This document shows positions 19,996 through 29,313 of a stretch of 64,000 nt of DNA, piece after piece (positions within the stretch are counted from its first letter, which is position 1; each line of letters begins with the position of its first letter). Both the position numbers and the translations under genes were made by a program. The notes beneath the pieces are model-generated. The model saw only the letters and a list, made by a program, of their open reading frames with translations. It did no database searches and had not been told where the DNA came from. Origin of the DNA: Halomonas caseinilytica (GTDB lineage Bacteria > Pseudomonadota > Gammaproteobacteria > Pseudomonadales > Halomonadaceae); contig NZ_BDEP01000028.1 in NCBI RefSeq assembly GCF_001662305.1, forward strand, positions 1-64,000, read 5' to 3'.

Positions 19996-21072
19996 TTACT
20001 GGCCATAACGCTGGAAGGCCTCCTCCGGCAGCGAATCGCGCAGCGCATCGACCTTGGCCAGCATGTCCTCGACCAGTTGCTCATCGGCGCCGAAGTCCTC
20101 GACGATCCATTGCTTCCAGGCCGGTCGGGCGATCTCGGCCATCCGCTGGCGTTCCTCGGTGGGCATGATGTAGCACTCCTCGAACAGCTCGCAGGACGTC
20201 TGCCAACTGGCTGTGGCAAGCATTGCCGAGGCGCCGTGACTCAACTCCACCGCTTCCCGGGCCGCCTCGGTGACGATGCGCTGGTAGTCCTCGGGCAACG
20301 TCTGAAACCAGGTCTCGCTGACCACCCAGGACGCACTGTTGTAGACATGGCCGGTCAGGGTGGTGTAGTCGGTCACTTCGTCCAGGCCATAGGTGGTATT
20401 GATCACCGGCGCGTTGAACTGGCCATCGGCCAGACCGGTTTCCAGGGCAGTGATCAGCTCCCCCCAGGGCAACGGCGTGGCCGAGGCGCCCAACGCCTTC
20501 ATGGTGGCCACGTGAGCGGGATTTTCCTCGGTGCGGATGTTGAGTCCTTCGAGATCGTCGACGGTCTTGATCAGGCGCTCGTTGTTGGTGAAGGCCACGA
20601 AGCCGCCACCGTCATCGAAAGTTCCCAGATAGCGCATGTCGGCCGCCTCGATGGCGCCGGACATGAAATCCGCGAACCACTGGCTGTCGAAGAAGGCCCA
20701 GGCCTGCCGCCAGTTGTCGAACAGGAAGGGCGCGGTGACCACCTGGTAATCCTCGTAGAAGGACGACATCGCCCCGGAAGTGAGTACGCTCGACTGAAGG
20801 GCGCGGCCGCCGGCCTGCACCTGCGAGCCGGTTTCCACCTCGGAGCCCATCTGACCGCCACCGAAGATGTTGACCGCCAGATCGCCACTGGTGAGCGATT
20901 CGACCCGTTCCTTGAAGTGCACCAGGGCAGGATAGATGCTGTTGTTCTCGAGGTTTTCGGGAATCAGGGTGGCAATGGCCATCTCGTGGGACTGGGCCTG
21001 CACCTGGGCGCTGACCATGGCCAACGGCAAGGCGGCCAGTGCCGTCAGGCGGCCGAAGGAATGGCTCGGCAT
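19996..21072 (-). CDS. dctP: TRAP transporter periplasmic solute-binding protein (DctP)
   Basis: 358-residue binding protein with a clear signal peptide (residues 1-26, ending VQAQS). It has the DctP fold landmarks, including FGGGQMGSEVE, the long central helix segment, and NIRTEENPAHVATMKALGASATPLPWGE, in which the ligand-coordinating Arg usually sits. It is the first gene of the TRAP-deacetylase-OCD operon. The substrate is probably a small organic acid or amino-acid derivative, but cannot be assigned. Confidence 0.92.
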   Translation of the reverse strand: MPSHSFGRLTALAALPLAMVSAQVQAQSHEMAIATLIPENLENNSIYPALVHFKERVESLTSGDLAVNIFGGGQMGSEVETGSQVQAGGRALQSSVLTSGAMSSFYEDYQVVTAPFLFDNWRQAWAFFDSQWFADFMSGAIEAADMRYLGTFDDGGGFVAFTNNERLIKTVDDLEGLNIRTEENPAHVATMKALGASATPLPWGELITALETGLADGQFNAPVINTTYGLDEVTDYTTLTGHVYNSASWVVSETWFQTLPEDYQRIVTEAAREAVELSHGASAMLATASWQTSCELFEECYIMPTEERQRMAEIARPAWKQWIVEDFGADEQLVEDMLAKVDALRDSLPEEAFQRYGQ

Positions 21073-21213
21073 CGTATCGTCCTCGCGTCTTTGCTGTTGT
21101 TATCGCCCATCGTGAGACGATGTCCACGACAGGCCGCTGTACAGCAATGTAGGAAGCGATACGGCATCATGCTTGCCTGCGAATGAGAACTTCTTGCCCC
21201 AGGCTCACGCGTC

Positions 21214-21990
21214 TCAGCTCAACCGCCGCTCGCTCGACGGCGACACTTCGAAGGCGCGTCGATAGGCGCGCGAGAAACTGCCTTGGTCGCGGAATCCCAC
21301 CAGCGCCGCGATCTGCCCGAGACTCAGGCCGCTATGGTTGACCAGCGTTCGGGCGTGTTCGAGACGACGCTGCTGGACATAGGCCAGAGGCGTCATCTCC
21401 ATGCGCTCGCGAAAACAGGCATGAAAGTGCCCGACACTCAGGGCGCACCGGGCCGCCAGATGCTCGACGCGAATCTCCTCGGCCAGGTGGCGATCGATCC
21501 AGTCATCCAGTTGGGCCATGTCGAGCCGGCCATCGCGCCCGGCCACGTATGCCTCCCCTTCCCCGGAAAGCGGTTGCGACTCCAGATGCAGGTAAAGCGC
21601 CCGCAGCAACAGGGCGGCGATCTCGCTGTGCAGGGCCGGACAGTGCTCGAGCTGCTGCATCAGGCTGTCGGCCAGCCGATTCAGGCGCGGGGGCACGCCG
21701 AAGAAGCGCGGGCGATCGAACAGTCGCTCCATGTCGTTGGCATTGCGCAACGCAGGCAGCGTGGCGACAGGGATGTCGAGCACGAAGGTGCGGTTTCGCC
21801 CATCGCCCATGTATTCATGATGATGGGCACAGGGAATCAGGCATCCTCGACTGCCGGTGACCCGCTCGCCGTTGCCTTCGATGGAAAGCTCGGTGGCACC
21901 TCGAGTCGCCAGGATCAACTGATGATGCCCATGCACATGGGCCACATGTTCGCGTGCGAGATTGGTGGCGCGTAGATCGATCAGCGACAT
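21214..21990 (-). CDS. AraC-family transcriptional regulator
   Basis: 258 residues: an N-terminal cupin-like sensing domain with the metal-site-like segment HVHGHHQLILATRGATEL, and a C-terminal double helix-turn-helix (LAARCALSVGHFHACFRERMEMTPLAYVQQ and IAALVGFRDQGSFSRAYRRAFEVSPS, residues about 165-255). It lies between the TRAP operon and the divergent MDR/racemase pair, so it likely controls one or both. The ATG at 21990 is preferred to one 19 codons upstream. Confidence 0.87.
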   Translation of the reverse strand: MSLIDLRATNLAREHVAHVHGHHQLILATRGATELSIEGNGERVTGSRGCLIPCAHHHEYMGDGRNRTFVLDIPVATLPALRNANDMERLFDRPRFFGVPPRLNRLADSLMQQLEHCPALHSEIAALLLRALYLHLESQPLSGEGEAYVAGRDGRLDMAQLDDWIDRHLAEEIRVEHLAARCALSVGHFHACFRERMEMTPLAYVQQRRLEHARTLVNHSGLSLGQIAALVGFRDQGSFSRAYRRAFEVSPSSERRLS

Positions 21991-22228
21991 CGCGCGGGCC
22001 TCGGCATGCTGAGTGGTTAACGCCCTTTTACCATGGCGCCGAGGCACGAGTAGCGCAAGTGAGTCGGGGCAATCCGAGTCAACGCTTGGGGGCCGGCGCC
22101 ATCACCATCGGGAGCGCACCGAAAAAACGCCCCCTCCAGGGCCTGCAAATCGGAAAAAAACCCCACTGGCCAAGCCGCGGTTCTTTGCTATCGTCGGCGC
22201 TTTAATCCCCAATGCAAGGAGCACGCCG

Positions 22229-23404
22229 ATGGGCTTCACCCCTCTGCCGGAGACGGTCCCCACGACCATGTCGGCCATGCTGCTGACCGGGCATGGCGAC
22301 GTCGACAAGCTGGTCTATCGCCAGGACGTGGCCACACCGAGCCCTGCCGCCGGCGAGGTCCTGGTCAAGGTGACCGCCACGGCCAAGAACAACACCGACC
22401 GCAAGGCACGCGAGGGACTCTACCCCACCAAGGACAAGGGAGAGGTGGCCTCCTTCGCCATGGGAGGTTCACCGACCCTGACCTTTCCGCGCATCCAGGG
22501 TGCCGATGTGGTCGGCACGGTGGTGGCCGTAGGCGATGGCGTCGATGCCTCGCGCCTTGGCGAACGCGGCCTGCTGGACTTCAATCTCTACGCCGACGAT
22601 CGTCGCCACATCAACCTGACGCCGGACTATTACGGCCACGGCGCCGACGGCGGTTACGCCGAGTACATCGCCGTGCCGTCCGACCAGTTCCATCATGTGC
22701 CCAACTCCGAGCTGAGCGATGCCGAACTGGCCGCCATGGGCATGTGCTCCTACCAGACCGCCTACCACATGATGACCTCGGCGGGCATCCAGGCCGGGGA
22801 ACGTGTCCTGGTTACCGGTGCCAGCGGCGGCGTGGGAACCGCCCTGATCCAGCTCTGCCGGATCGTCGGCGCCGTGCCCTATGCCCTGAGCCAGCGCGAC
22901 AAGGCCCAGGCCCTGCTGAACCTCGGCGCCGAGGCGGTGCTCGACCGCTCCGACATGAGCGACTTCACCGAACAGGTCAAGGCCGTGACCGGCGGTGCCC
23001 CCATCGACGCGGTCATGGACCTGGTCGGCGGCGAGATGACCGACCGCTTCATCGACACCATGATCTTCGACATGAAGGCCCGCGACAGCTATCCTCGGCT
23101 CTCCATCGCCGGTGCCAGCGGCGGCAACGTCAGCGAGATCATGTGGACGCGGATCTACCTCTATCAGGTGCAGATCTTCGGCGTCTCCCACGGTACCCGC
23201 GAAGAAGCCGAGCAACTGGTCGACTGGATTCGCGACGGCAAACTCAAGCCCGTGCTGCATGCAGCCTTCAAGCTCTCCGAGCTGCACGAGGCCGAACGTT
23301 ACTTCGTCAATCGCGGCAGCAACTATCTGGGCAAGATCGTCATCGTGCCGGACAGCGAATGGTCGCAGCACGGCGCCCCCCACGCCCTCGAGGGACACCA
23401 ATGA
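22229..23404 (+). CDS. Zinc-type alcohol dehydrogenase-like protein (MDR superfamily)
   Basis: 391-residue medium-chain dehydrogenase/reductase. The nucleotide-binding motif GASGGVGTALIQL is clear, and the N-terminal GroES-like domain has GEVLVKVTATAKNNTD and IQGADVVGTVVAVG. The four-cysteine structural zinc lobe is absent, as in the quinone-reductase-like branch. AAGGAG sits 7 bases before the ATG. Its stop overlaps the next gene's ATG by 4 bases, coupling it to the proline-racemase-family gene and suggesting oxidation or reduction of the same pathway's intermediate. Confidence 0.82.
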   Translation: MGFTPLPETVPTTMSAMLLTGHGDVDKLVYRQDVATPSPAAGEVLVKVTATAKNNTDRKAREGLYPTKDKGEVASFAMGGSPTLTFPRIQGADVVGTVVAVGDGVDASRLGERGLLDFNLYADDRRHINLTPDYYGHGADGGYAEYIAVPSDQFHHVPNSELSDAELAAMGMCSYQTAYHMMTSAGIQAGERVLVTGASGGVGTALIQLCRIVGAVPYALSQRDKAQALLNLGAEAVLDRSDMSDFTEQVKAVTGGAPIDAVMDLVGGEMTDRFIDTMIFDMKARDSYPRLSIAGASGGNVSEIMWTRIYLYQVQIFGVSHGTREEAEQLVDWIRDGKLKPVLHAAFKLSELHEAERYFVNRGSNYLGKIVIVPDSEWSQHGAPHALEGHQ

Positions 23405-24465
23405 CCCAGACACCCAGGTCCCAGACACTCGGCATCCGCCTGATGGACACCCACGCCGGCGGCGATGTCAGCCGCATCGTGCTCGGTGGCATCACGCCCC
23501 TGCCGGGCGACACCGTGCGAGCGCAGATGGAGTACCTGCGCGACGACGCCGACGGGCTGCGCAAGCTGCTCCTTGAGGAACCCTATGGCATCCCCGAGAT
23601 GTCGGTGGATCTGATCGTGCCGGCCAGCGACCCGAGAGCCGCTGCCGGCTACATCATCATGGAAGTGATGGGCTACCCCATCTACTCCGGCTCCAACACC
23701 ATCTGCACCGCCACCGCCGTGCTCGAAGCCGGCCTGGTTCCCAAGCAGGAAGGTCGCCAGCGCTTCATGCTCGAGGCACCTGCCGGGCTGGTCCAGATCG
23801 AGGCGCTGGTCGAGAATGACGTGGTCGAGGCCATCACCTGCGAGGGCCTTCCCAGCTACATCGACACCCACAAGGCCAGTATCCATGTCCCCTCGATCGG
23901 CGACGTGACCTACAGCGTGGCCTACAGCGGCGGTTTCTATGCCCTGGTCGACGCCACCGAGCTTGGCTTCTTGCTGGTCGCGGAAGAAGAGCGCCACCTC
24001 TCCGAATGCGCCCACAAGATCGTCGAGGCGATCCAGGCCGAACGCGGCTTCTCCCACTACACCCTGGGCGACGTCGGCCCCCTGCCCTTCCTGCACTTCA
24101 TGGGGCCGGTGGAGCAGGTCGCCGACGACTTCTATCGCTCGCGCTCGGCAACCTACGTTCACCCTGGCGTGATCTGTCGCAGCACCACCGGGACCGGGAC
24201 CTCGGCCCGCCTGGCACTGATGCACCATGAAGGCCGCATCCAGCCCGGCGACAAGCTCGAGACGGTATCCCTGCGCGAGACCGGTTTCATCGGCGAGTTC
24301 ACCGGCACTCGCCAGGAAGGCACCCACCAAGTCGTGGAGAACACCATCACCGGCAAGAGCTACGTCCTGGCGCACTCCGACATCGTCGTCAATCACGAGG
24401 ACCCGATGGTGAAAGACTGGAGCTTCCATCATATCCTCGAGACACACCACCACGGTTCCACCTGA
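23401..24465 (+). CDS. Proline-racemase-family protein with atypical Ser/Thr active site
   Basis: A 354-residue member of the proline racemase / 4-hydroxyproline epimerase / trans-3-hydroxyproline dehydratase family, recognised by MDTHAGGDVSRIVLGG at the N-terminus and TGTGTSARLA near residue 265. In the family, racemases and epimerases use two catalytic Cys, and trans-3-hydroxy-L-proline dehydratases use Cys and Thr. Here the first site, normally MCGHGTI, reads YSGSNTI (Cys to Ser, His to Ser), and the second, normally SPCGTGTSA, reads STTGTGTSA (Thr). Two-base racemisation is therefore unlikely; dehydration or a different reaction is possible. It is coupled by ATGA overlap to the upstream dehydrogenase, and a terminator follows. 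Confidence 0.85.
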   Translation: MTQTPRSQTLGIRLMDTHAGGDVSRIVLGGITPLPGDTVRAQMEYLRDDADGLRKLLLEEPYGIPEMSVDLIVPASDPRAAAGYIIMEVMGYPIYSGSNTICTATAVLEAGLVPKQEGRQRFMLEAPAGLVQIEALVENDVVEAITCEGLPSYIDTHKASIHVPSIGDVTYSVAYSGGFYALVDATELGFLLVAEEERHLSECAHKIVEAIQAERGFSHYTLGDVGPLPFLHFMGPVEQVADDFYRSRSATYVHPGVICRSTTGTGTSARLALMHHEGRIQPGDKLETVSLRETGFIGEFTGTRQEGTHQVVENTITGKSYVLAHSDIVVNHEDPMVKDWSFHHILETHHHGST

Positions 24466-24472
24466 ACCGTTC

Positions 24473-24498
24473 GCGCCGGTCTCGGCCGGCGCTTTTCC
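24473..24498 (+). terminator. Terminator after the proline-racemase-family gene
   Basis: A 7-base perfect stem (GCGCCGG at 24473-24479 with CCGGCGC at 24486-24492), a 6-base loop, then TTTTCCTCT. It lies just past the stop at 24465. Confidence 0.65.
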
Positions 24499-24539
24499 TC
24501 TCGTCCGGGCAAGCGCCCGGCAGCCACCAAGGGGCTCGC

Positions 24540-25025
24540 ATGCCGACGGCGCTGATCCTGCTGGACATCCAGAACCTGTACTACACCAGTCGCCACACCT
24601 ATCGGCGCAACGTCGACTACAACGCCCTGTGGGCGCGCGCCACCGAGGGGCGACGCGTTGCCCGGGCCATCGCCTATGCCATCGACCGGGGAGATGCCAA
24701 GCAACGCCAGTTCCAGAACATCCTGCGCGCCATCGGCTTCGAGGTGAAGTTAAAGCCCTTCATCCAGCGGGCCGATGGCTCGGCCAAGGGCGACTGGGAT
24801 GTCGGCATCACCCTGGATGCCGTCGCCCACGCCCCCGAGGTGGACGTGGTCGTGCTGGCCTCGGGGGATGGCGATTTCGCCCTGCTGGCCGAACGGCTCC
24901 GACACGACCATGGTGTCGAGGTAGAGGTCTACGGCGTCCCGGCCCTCACCGCCGACGCCTTGATCCGCTCGGCCTCGCGCTTCATTCCCATCGAAGGCGA
25001 TCTGCTGCTGGGTACAGCGCCCTAA
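24540..25025 (+). CDS. NYN domain protein (LabA/DUF88-like putative RNase)
   Basis: 161-residue single-domain protein of the NYN/PIN-like nuclease fold. The conserved acidic metal site is visible as LILLDIQNLYY (Asp, Asn), KGDWDVGITLDA (two Asp) and VVLASGDGDFALL (SGDxDF). Homologues act on or bind RNA, but the target here is unknown. It has its own upstream terminator, so it is probably transcribed separately. Confidence 0.85.
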   Translation: MPTALILLDIQNLYYTSRHTYRRNVDYNALWARATEGRRVARAIAYAIDRGDAKQRQFQNILRAIGFEVKLKPFIQRADGSAKGDWDVGITLDAVAHAPEVDVVVLASGDGDFALLAERLRHDHGVEVEVYGVPALTADALIRSASRFIPIEGDLLLGTAP

Positions 25026-25112
25026 CGGTGCCCTCGGTCGTTTCGACCGTGCAGGCAACGATCACCTGCGTCTACACTGCACTGCAACATGCCAGGTTCG
25101 ACCGGAGGGGAC

Positions 25113-26192
25113 ATGTCGCAGGAACGCAAACGCATCGATCTTGCCTTGCAAGGCGGCGGCTCCCATGGGGCACTGACCTGGGGCGTGCTGGACCGCCTGC
25201 TGGAAGACGAGCGACTGGAGATCGTCGGCATCAGCGGCACCAGTGCCGGCGCCATGAACGCCGTGGTACTCGCCGACGGTCTCCACCGCAACGGTCGTGA
25301 CGGAGCCCGCGAGGCCCTGCGCACCTTCTGGGAAGCCGTCAGCGCGGCGGCTCGCTTCTCGCCCTTCCAGCGCAGCTTCTGGGACAGGCTGATGGGCAAC
25401 GACAACCTGGACCATTCCCCGGGCTATCTGTTCTTCGAAGGCCTCACCCGCCTGGTCGCCCCCTCGCAGCTCAATCCCATGGGATTCAATCCACTACGCA
25501 ATCTCGTCGAGCGCCAGATCGACTTCGAACGGGTCAACGCCTGCCGAGGCGTCAAGGTCTTCGTCACCGCCACCAACGTGCGCACCGGACGTGCCACGAT
25601 CTTTCGTCAACCTGGCCTTTCGGTCGACTCGCTGATGGCCTCGGCCTGCCTGCCCTCGATCTTTCCCGCCGTGGAGATCGACGGCGAGGCCTATTGGGAC
25701 GGCGGCTTCAGCGGCAACCCGGCCCTCTACCCGCTGGTCGACGACCAGGACTGCCGTGACCTGGTCGTGGTCCAGGTCAACCCGCTCGTGCGCCAACGGC
25801 TTCCCGATTGCGCCCGGGATGTCATCAACCGCATCAACGAGATCACCTTCAACTCCAGCTTGATCAAGGAACTGCGCAGTATTCAGCTACTTCAGCGCCT
25901 GATCGAAGCAGAAGGCCTGGAACTCGAGAATTATCGCGCCATGCGCCTGCACCTGATCCACACCGAGCAGGATATCGAGTCACTCGGCGCCTCGAGCAAG
26001 ATGAACGCCGAATGGCGCTTCATCTCGCGGCTCCATGAACTGGGCCGACGCTGGGCCGACCAATGGCTGGACGAGCACTTCGACGCCATCGGCCAGCACT
26101 CCACCTTCGACCTGGATGCCGTCTTCGACGACACCTTTCGTCCCCTCGGTCGCACCGAGGGCGCCTTTCGGGCTCGCCGACAACAAGAGTGA
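25113..26192 (+). CDS. Patatin-like phospholipase / acyl hydrolase
   Basis: 359-residue serine acyl hydrolase. It shows the oxyanion-hole glycines LALQGGGSHGALTWG, the nucleophile elbow GISGTSAGAMNA (Ser near residue 48) and the catalytic-dyad Asp in YWDGGFSGNP. The C-terminal third resembles the DUF3734-type extension found on patatins associated with polyhydroxyalkanoate metabolism. GGAGGGG precedes the ATG at 25113. No lipid-metabolism partner is adjacent. Confidence 0.87.
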   Translation: MSQERKRIDLALQGGGSHGALTWGVLDRLLEDERLEIVGISGTSAGAMNAVVLADGLHRNGRDGAREALRTFWEAVSAAARFSPFQRSFWDRLMGNDNLDHSPGYLFFEGLTRLVAPSQLNPMGFNPLRNLVERQIDFERVNACRGVKVFVTATNVRTGRATIFRQPGLSVDSLMASACLPSIFPAVEIDGEAYWDGGFSGNPALYPLVDDQDCRDLVVVQVNPLVRQRLPDCARDVINRINEITFNSSLIKELRSIQLLQRLIEAEGLELENYRAMRLHLIHTEQDIESLGASSKMNAEWRFISRLHELGRRWADQWLDEHFDAIGQHSTFDLDAVFDDTFRPLGRTEGAFRARRQQE

Positions 26193-26209
26193 ACGCTTCG
26201 CGGAGCCGT

Positions 26210-27766
26210 TCACGTCGCCTTCAGCCCCAAGCGTCTGGCCAGCCGATGCAGATTGCCCGGATCCATGCCCAGTGACCGGGCCGCCGCCGCCCAGTTGCCA
26301 TCATGGTCACGCAGGCTTGCCTGGATGTGACGACGCTGGAACGCCTCGGTGGCCTCCTTCAGCGACAGCGACGGCTCGAGAGACGCCGACGATTCGCTCG
26401 AACCCTGCCGAACGTCCAGGCAGGCCGAGGCGGTCGCGTCATCGGGCAGATCGAGATGCTCGCGCGTGATCAACGCCACGGCCTGGCGCCGATCGCTGGT
26501 TGCCACCAGGCCTTGCTCGCCCAGCGCACGCAGTGCCGCCCTGGCCAGCGTATGCTCGAGTTCACGCACATTGCCCGGCCAGCGCCAGGCCAACAGCGCC
26601 GTTTCGGCCTCCGCCTGCAACCGCAGGTTGTGAAGCCCCAAGCGCACCCGATTGACCTCAAGGAAGTGGCCGACCAGCAGGGGAATATCCTCGGGACGCT
26701 CCCGCAAGGGCGGCACATGCAGGGGAAAGGCACTCAGGCGGTGATAGAGATCCGCGCGAAAACGACCGGCCTCGACCTCGACATGGAGATCGCGATTGGT
26801 GACGGCAACGACCCGTACATCGACCTTGCGCGGCGTCTCGCACCCCAGCGGCTGGATCTCCCCCTCCTGCAGCACACGCAGCAGCTTGGGCTGGAGTGCC
26901 AGCGGCAGCTCCCCGATCTCGTCAAGCATCAGGGTGCCTCCGTCCGCCATCGCGAAGTGGCCGCGCCGGTCCTCTGTCGCGCCGGAAAAGGCACCGCGTC
27001 GGTGACCGAACAGCTCGCTCTCGATCAGACTCTCCGGCAAGGCCGCGCAGTTGACCTGGACCAGGGGGCCCTGGTGGCGACGCGAACGTCGGTGCAAGGC
27101 CCGCACCGCCAGCTCCTTGCCGACACCGGTCTCTCCGTGCAGGAGCACGCTCATGTCAGTGGGCGCCACCAGCTCGATGGCACGGTCGAACTGGCGCATG
27201 GCACGACTGTTCCAGCGCCAGTTGATCTCGGAGGGAGACGCCTGGGCCAGCACCTCGTTGAGGCGGGTGCGCGTGGTGCGCAGTCGCTCGGCCAGGTGCA
27301 GACAGGTACCCAGCAGCCGCGCGATGCTCAGCAGTTGATCGTCATCGAGGCCATCCAGGCGCCCCGGTTCGAGCGCATCCAGTGTCAGCAGGCCGGTCAG
27401 GCGCTCATCATCGCGCAAGGCGACGCCGAGGCAATCGTGCACATCGCTGAGATCCTCGTCGATCAAGCCATCGAAGGGGTCCGGCAGCGGACTGTCATGG
27501 GGGAATCGGCACACCCCGGCGTGGCTGGCGATCGCGGCGAGCCGGGGGTGATCCTGCAATGCAAAGCGCCGCCCGCGCACCTCGTCATCCAGTCCCAGCA
27601 GGGCCACCGGTCGCAAGGCTTCGCCATCCATCACCATCAAGGTACTGGCATCGGCGGGAAAATCGCCGACCAGCGCCTGCAATAGGTCGCCCCAATGCGC
27701 CTCGGATGCCTCATATTCCGAGAGCTGTGCCAGAAGCGTACGAAGCGCCTTGAGAAATTCCGTCAT
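26210..27766 (-). CDS. norR: NorR, nitric-oxide-responsive sigma54 activator
   Basis: 518 residues: an N-terminal GAF domain (residues about 20-170), a central AAA+ domain with Walker [10 protein letters not shown], Walker [13 protein letters not shown] and the sigma54-contacting loop written GAFSGA instead of the usual GAFTGA, and a C-terminal Fis-type helix-turn-helix ([24 protein letters not shown]). It is divergent from hmp, with a -24/-12 promoter and three GT-N7-AC sites between them, as expected for NorR. NorR senses NO through a non-heme iron in GAF. Confidence 0.92.
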   Translation of the reverse strand: MTEFLKALRTLLAQLSEYEASEAHWGDLLQALVGDFPADASTLMVMDGEALRPVALLGLDDEVRGRRFALQDHPRLAAIASHAGVCRFPHDSPLPDPFDGLIDEDLSDVHDCLGVALRDDERLTGLLTLDALEPGRLDGLDDDQLLSIARLLGTCLHLAERLRTTRTRLNEVLAQASPSEINWRWNSRAMRQFDRAIELVAPTDMSVLLHGETGVGKELAVRALHRRSRRHQGPLVQVNCAALPESLIESELFGHRRGAFSGATEDRRGHFAMADGGTLMLDEIGELPLALQPKLLRVLQEGEIQPLGCETPRKVDVRVVAVTNRDLHVEVEAGRFRADLYHRLSAFPLHVPPLRERPEDIPLLVGHFLEVNRVRLGLHNLRLQAEAETALLAWRWPGNVRELEHTLARAALRALGEQGLVATSDRRQAVALITREHLDLPDDATASACLDVRQGSSESSASLEPSLSLKEATEAFQRRHIQASLRDHDGNWAAAARSLGMDPGNLHRLARRLGLKAT

Positions 27767-27832
27767 GGGTCACCTTCCCGAACGACAGCATTGTGCACGC
27801 CCCGATGCGCATGCCAGGGCGTGCAATGTAGT

Positions 27833-27879
27833 GTCACAACGACACTATAAGTCGTCATATTGACTATTGTCATTACAAC
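27833..27879 (+). promoter_or_regulatory. Three NorR-type enhancer sites upstream of hmp
   Basis: Three GT-N7-AC motifs occur at 27833-27843, 27854-27864 and 27869-27879. The middle one is a perfect GTCA-TAT-TGAC palindrome, and the first is nested in the longer inverted repeat TAGTGTC-ACAAC-GACACTA (27829-27847). Three such sites are the known arrangement for NorR upstream of its sigma54 promoter. Confidence 0.75.
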
Positions 27880-27999
27880 ATCGGTGATGCTTAAACTGTG
27901 AACCCAGCCCTGCATGCTGTCGCGACACATGTCTATATATCTTTTAATAACAGATAGTTGCCAACCAGCATGCGGCAAGGTGTCGCAATGACAGCGATA

Positions 28000-28015
28000 T
28001 GGAACATGCCTTGCT
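28000..28015 (+). promoter_or_regulatory. Sigma54 (-24/-12) promoter of hmp
   Basis: TGGAACATGCCTTGCT matches the RpoN consensus TGGCACG-N4-TTGCW, with the invariant GG and GC correctly spaced. It lies about 50 bases before the hmp ATG and 120 bases after the NorR-type sites. Confidence 0.8.
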
Positions 28016-28064
28016 CCTACAGGGTGTCATCAATCACATCCCCCGAACGAGGCTGACGCGAACC

Positions 28065-29249
28065 ATGCTGACAAACAAACAGGAAGGCATCATCGAGGCG
28101 ACCGCTCCCGTCGTGGCCGAACATCTCACCACCATTACCCAACACTTTTACCCCTTGATGTTCGAGCGCTATCCCGATGTCGCTCCCCTCTTCAACCAGG
28201 CCCACCAGGCCAACGGAGGCCAGCCACGTGCTCTGGCCAACTCGGTGCTGGCCTATGTCCAACTGCGCAAGGAGCCCGCCAAGGCTCGTCACGCGCTGGA
28301 AACCGTCGTCAACAAGCACGTCTCGCTGAACATTCAGCCCGACCAGTACCCGATCGTCGGCGAATGCCTGATGGCCGCTATCGGCGATGTCCTGGGTGAG
28401 GCCGTCACCGAAGAGGTCGCCGATGCCTGGGGCGCACTGTATCAGGAACTGGCTGACCTGCTGATCGACCTCGAGGGCCAGCGCTATCGCGAATTCGCCG
28501 ATTCCCCCGGAGGCTGGCGCGGTGTCAGGGCCTTTCGAATCGCCGATATTCGTCAGGAAAGCGCTGTCATCCGCTCCTTTCTTCTGGAGCCCGAGGATGG
28601 CCAGCCCGTTGCCGACTTCCGCCCCGGCCAGTTCATCGGCGTCCGCCTCATGATCGATGGCCAGCCGGTGTATCGGCACTACAGCCTGTCGGCCTTCCCC
28701 AATGGACGCAGCTACCGGATCTCCATCAAGCGAGAAACCGACGGTCTCGTCAGCCGCCATTTCCATGACGTGCTGAACGTCGGCGACCGTGTCGAGCTGC
28801 TGCCGCCGGCCGGCGACCTGACGCTGCCGGAGGAGGGCCACGACCCGGTCATGCTGCTCAGCGGTGGCGTCGGTCAGACTCCCATGCTGTCGCTGCTCCG
28901 CCAGGCACTGGAGCAGGGGCGGCAGGTCGTCTACCTGCATGCGGCGCTGGACAAGGATCATCATGCCTTCGGCAACGACGTGCAGGCCCTGGCCCGCGAC
29001 TATCCCGACCAACTGCGGGTGGTCACCGTCTACGAGCAGGCCGGCGAGGCCAGCCATGTCGACCATATCGGGCGTGTGGACCGTGAGCTGATCGCCCGCT
29101 ACCTCCCTGCAGGCGCTCCGCACTGCTATTACGTCGGTCCACAGGGGTTCATGGTCGCCGTCGATGGCTATCTACAGGCGCTGGGCGTGCCCGAAGCGCG
29201 CCGGCACTTCGAACACTTCGGCCCCTCACGCGCGCTAGAAGCCGCCTGA
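28065..29249 (+). CDS. hmp: Flavohemoglobin (nitric oxide dioxygenase)
   Basis: Detoxifies NO to nitrate using oxygen and NAD(P)H. The 394-residue protein has an N-terminal globin domain with the proximal-heme segment NKHVSLNIQPDQYPIVGE, an FAD-binding domain with YRHYSLS, and an NAD-binding domain with LLSGGVGQTPMLSLLRQAL and CYYVGPQGFM. The ATG at 28065 gives the canonical MLTNKQ-type start. Expression is probably NorR- and sigma54-dependent, judging from the upstream sites. Confidence 0.96.
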   Translation: MLTNKQEGIIEATAPVVAEHLTTITQHFYPLMFERYPDVAPLFNQAHQANGGQPRALANSVLAYVQLRKEPAKARHALETVVNKHVSLNIQPDQYPIVGECLMAAIGDVLGEAVTEEVADAWGALYQELADLLIDLEGQRYREFADSPGGWRGVRAFRIADIRQESAVIRSFLLEPEDGQPVADFRPGQFIGVRLMIDGQPVYRHYSLSAFPNGRSYRISIKRETDGLVSRHFHDVLNVGDRVELLPPAGDLTLPEEGHDPVMLLSGGVGQTPMLSLLRQALEQGRQVVYLHAALDKDHHAFGNDVQALARDYPDQLRVVTVYEQAGEASHVDHIGRVDRELIARYLPAGAPHCYYVGPQGFMVAVDGYLQALGVPEARRHFEHFGPSRALEAA

Positions 29250-29269
29250 TACGCGCTACCACCGGTCGA

Positions 29270-29295
29270 GGATAGCCGCCACTCGGCGGCTATCC
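29270..29295. terminator. Hairpin between convergent hmp and araC-type gene
   Basis: A perfect 11-base stem (GGATAGCCGCC / GGCGGCTATCC) with a 4-base loop lies in the 64-base gap between two convergent genes. It lacks a T-run on either strand, so its termination function is likely but unproven. Confidence 0.5.
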
Positions 29296-29313
29296 GGCCA
29301 CGCCACGCCTCCA

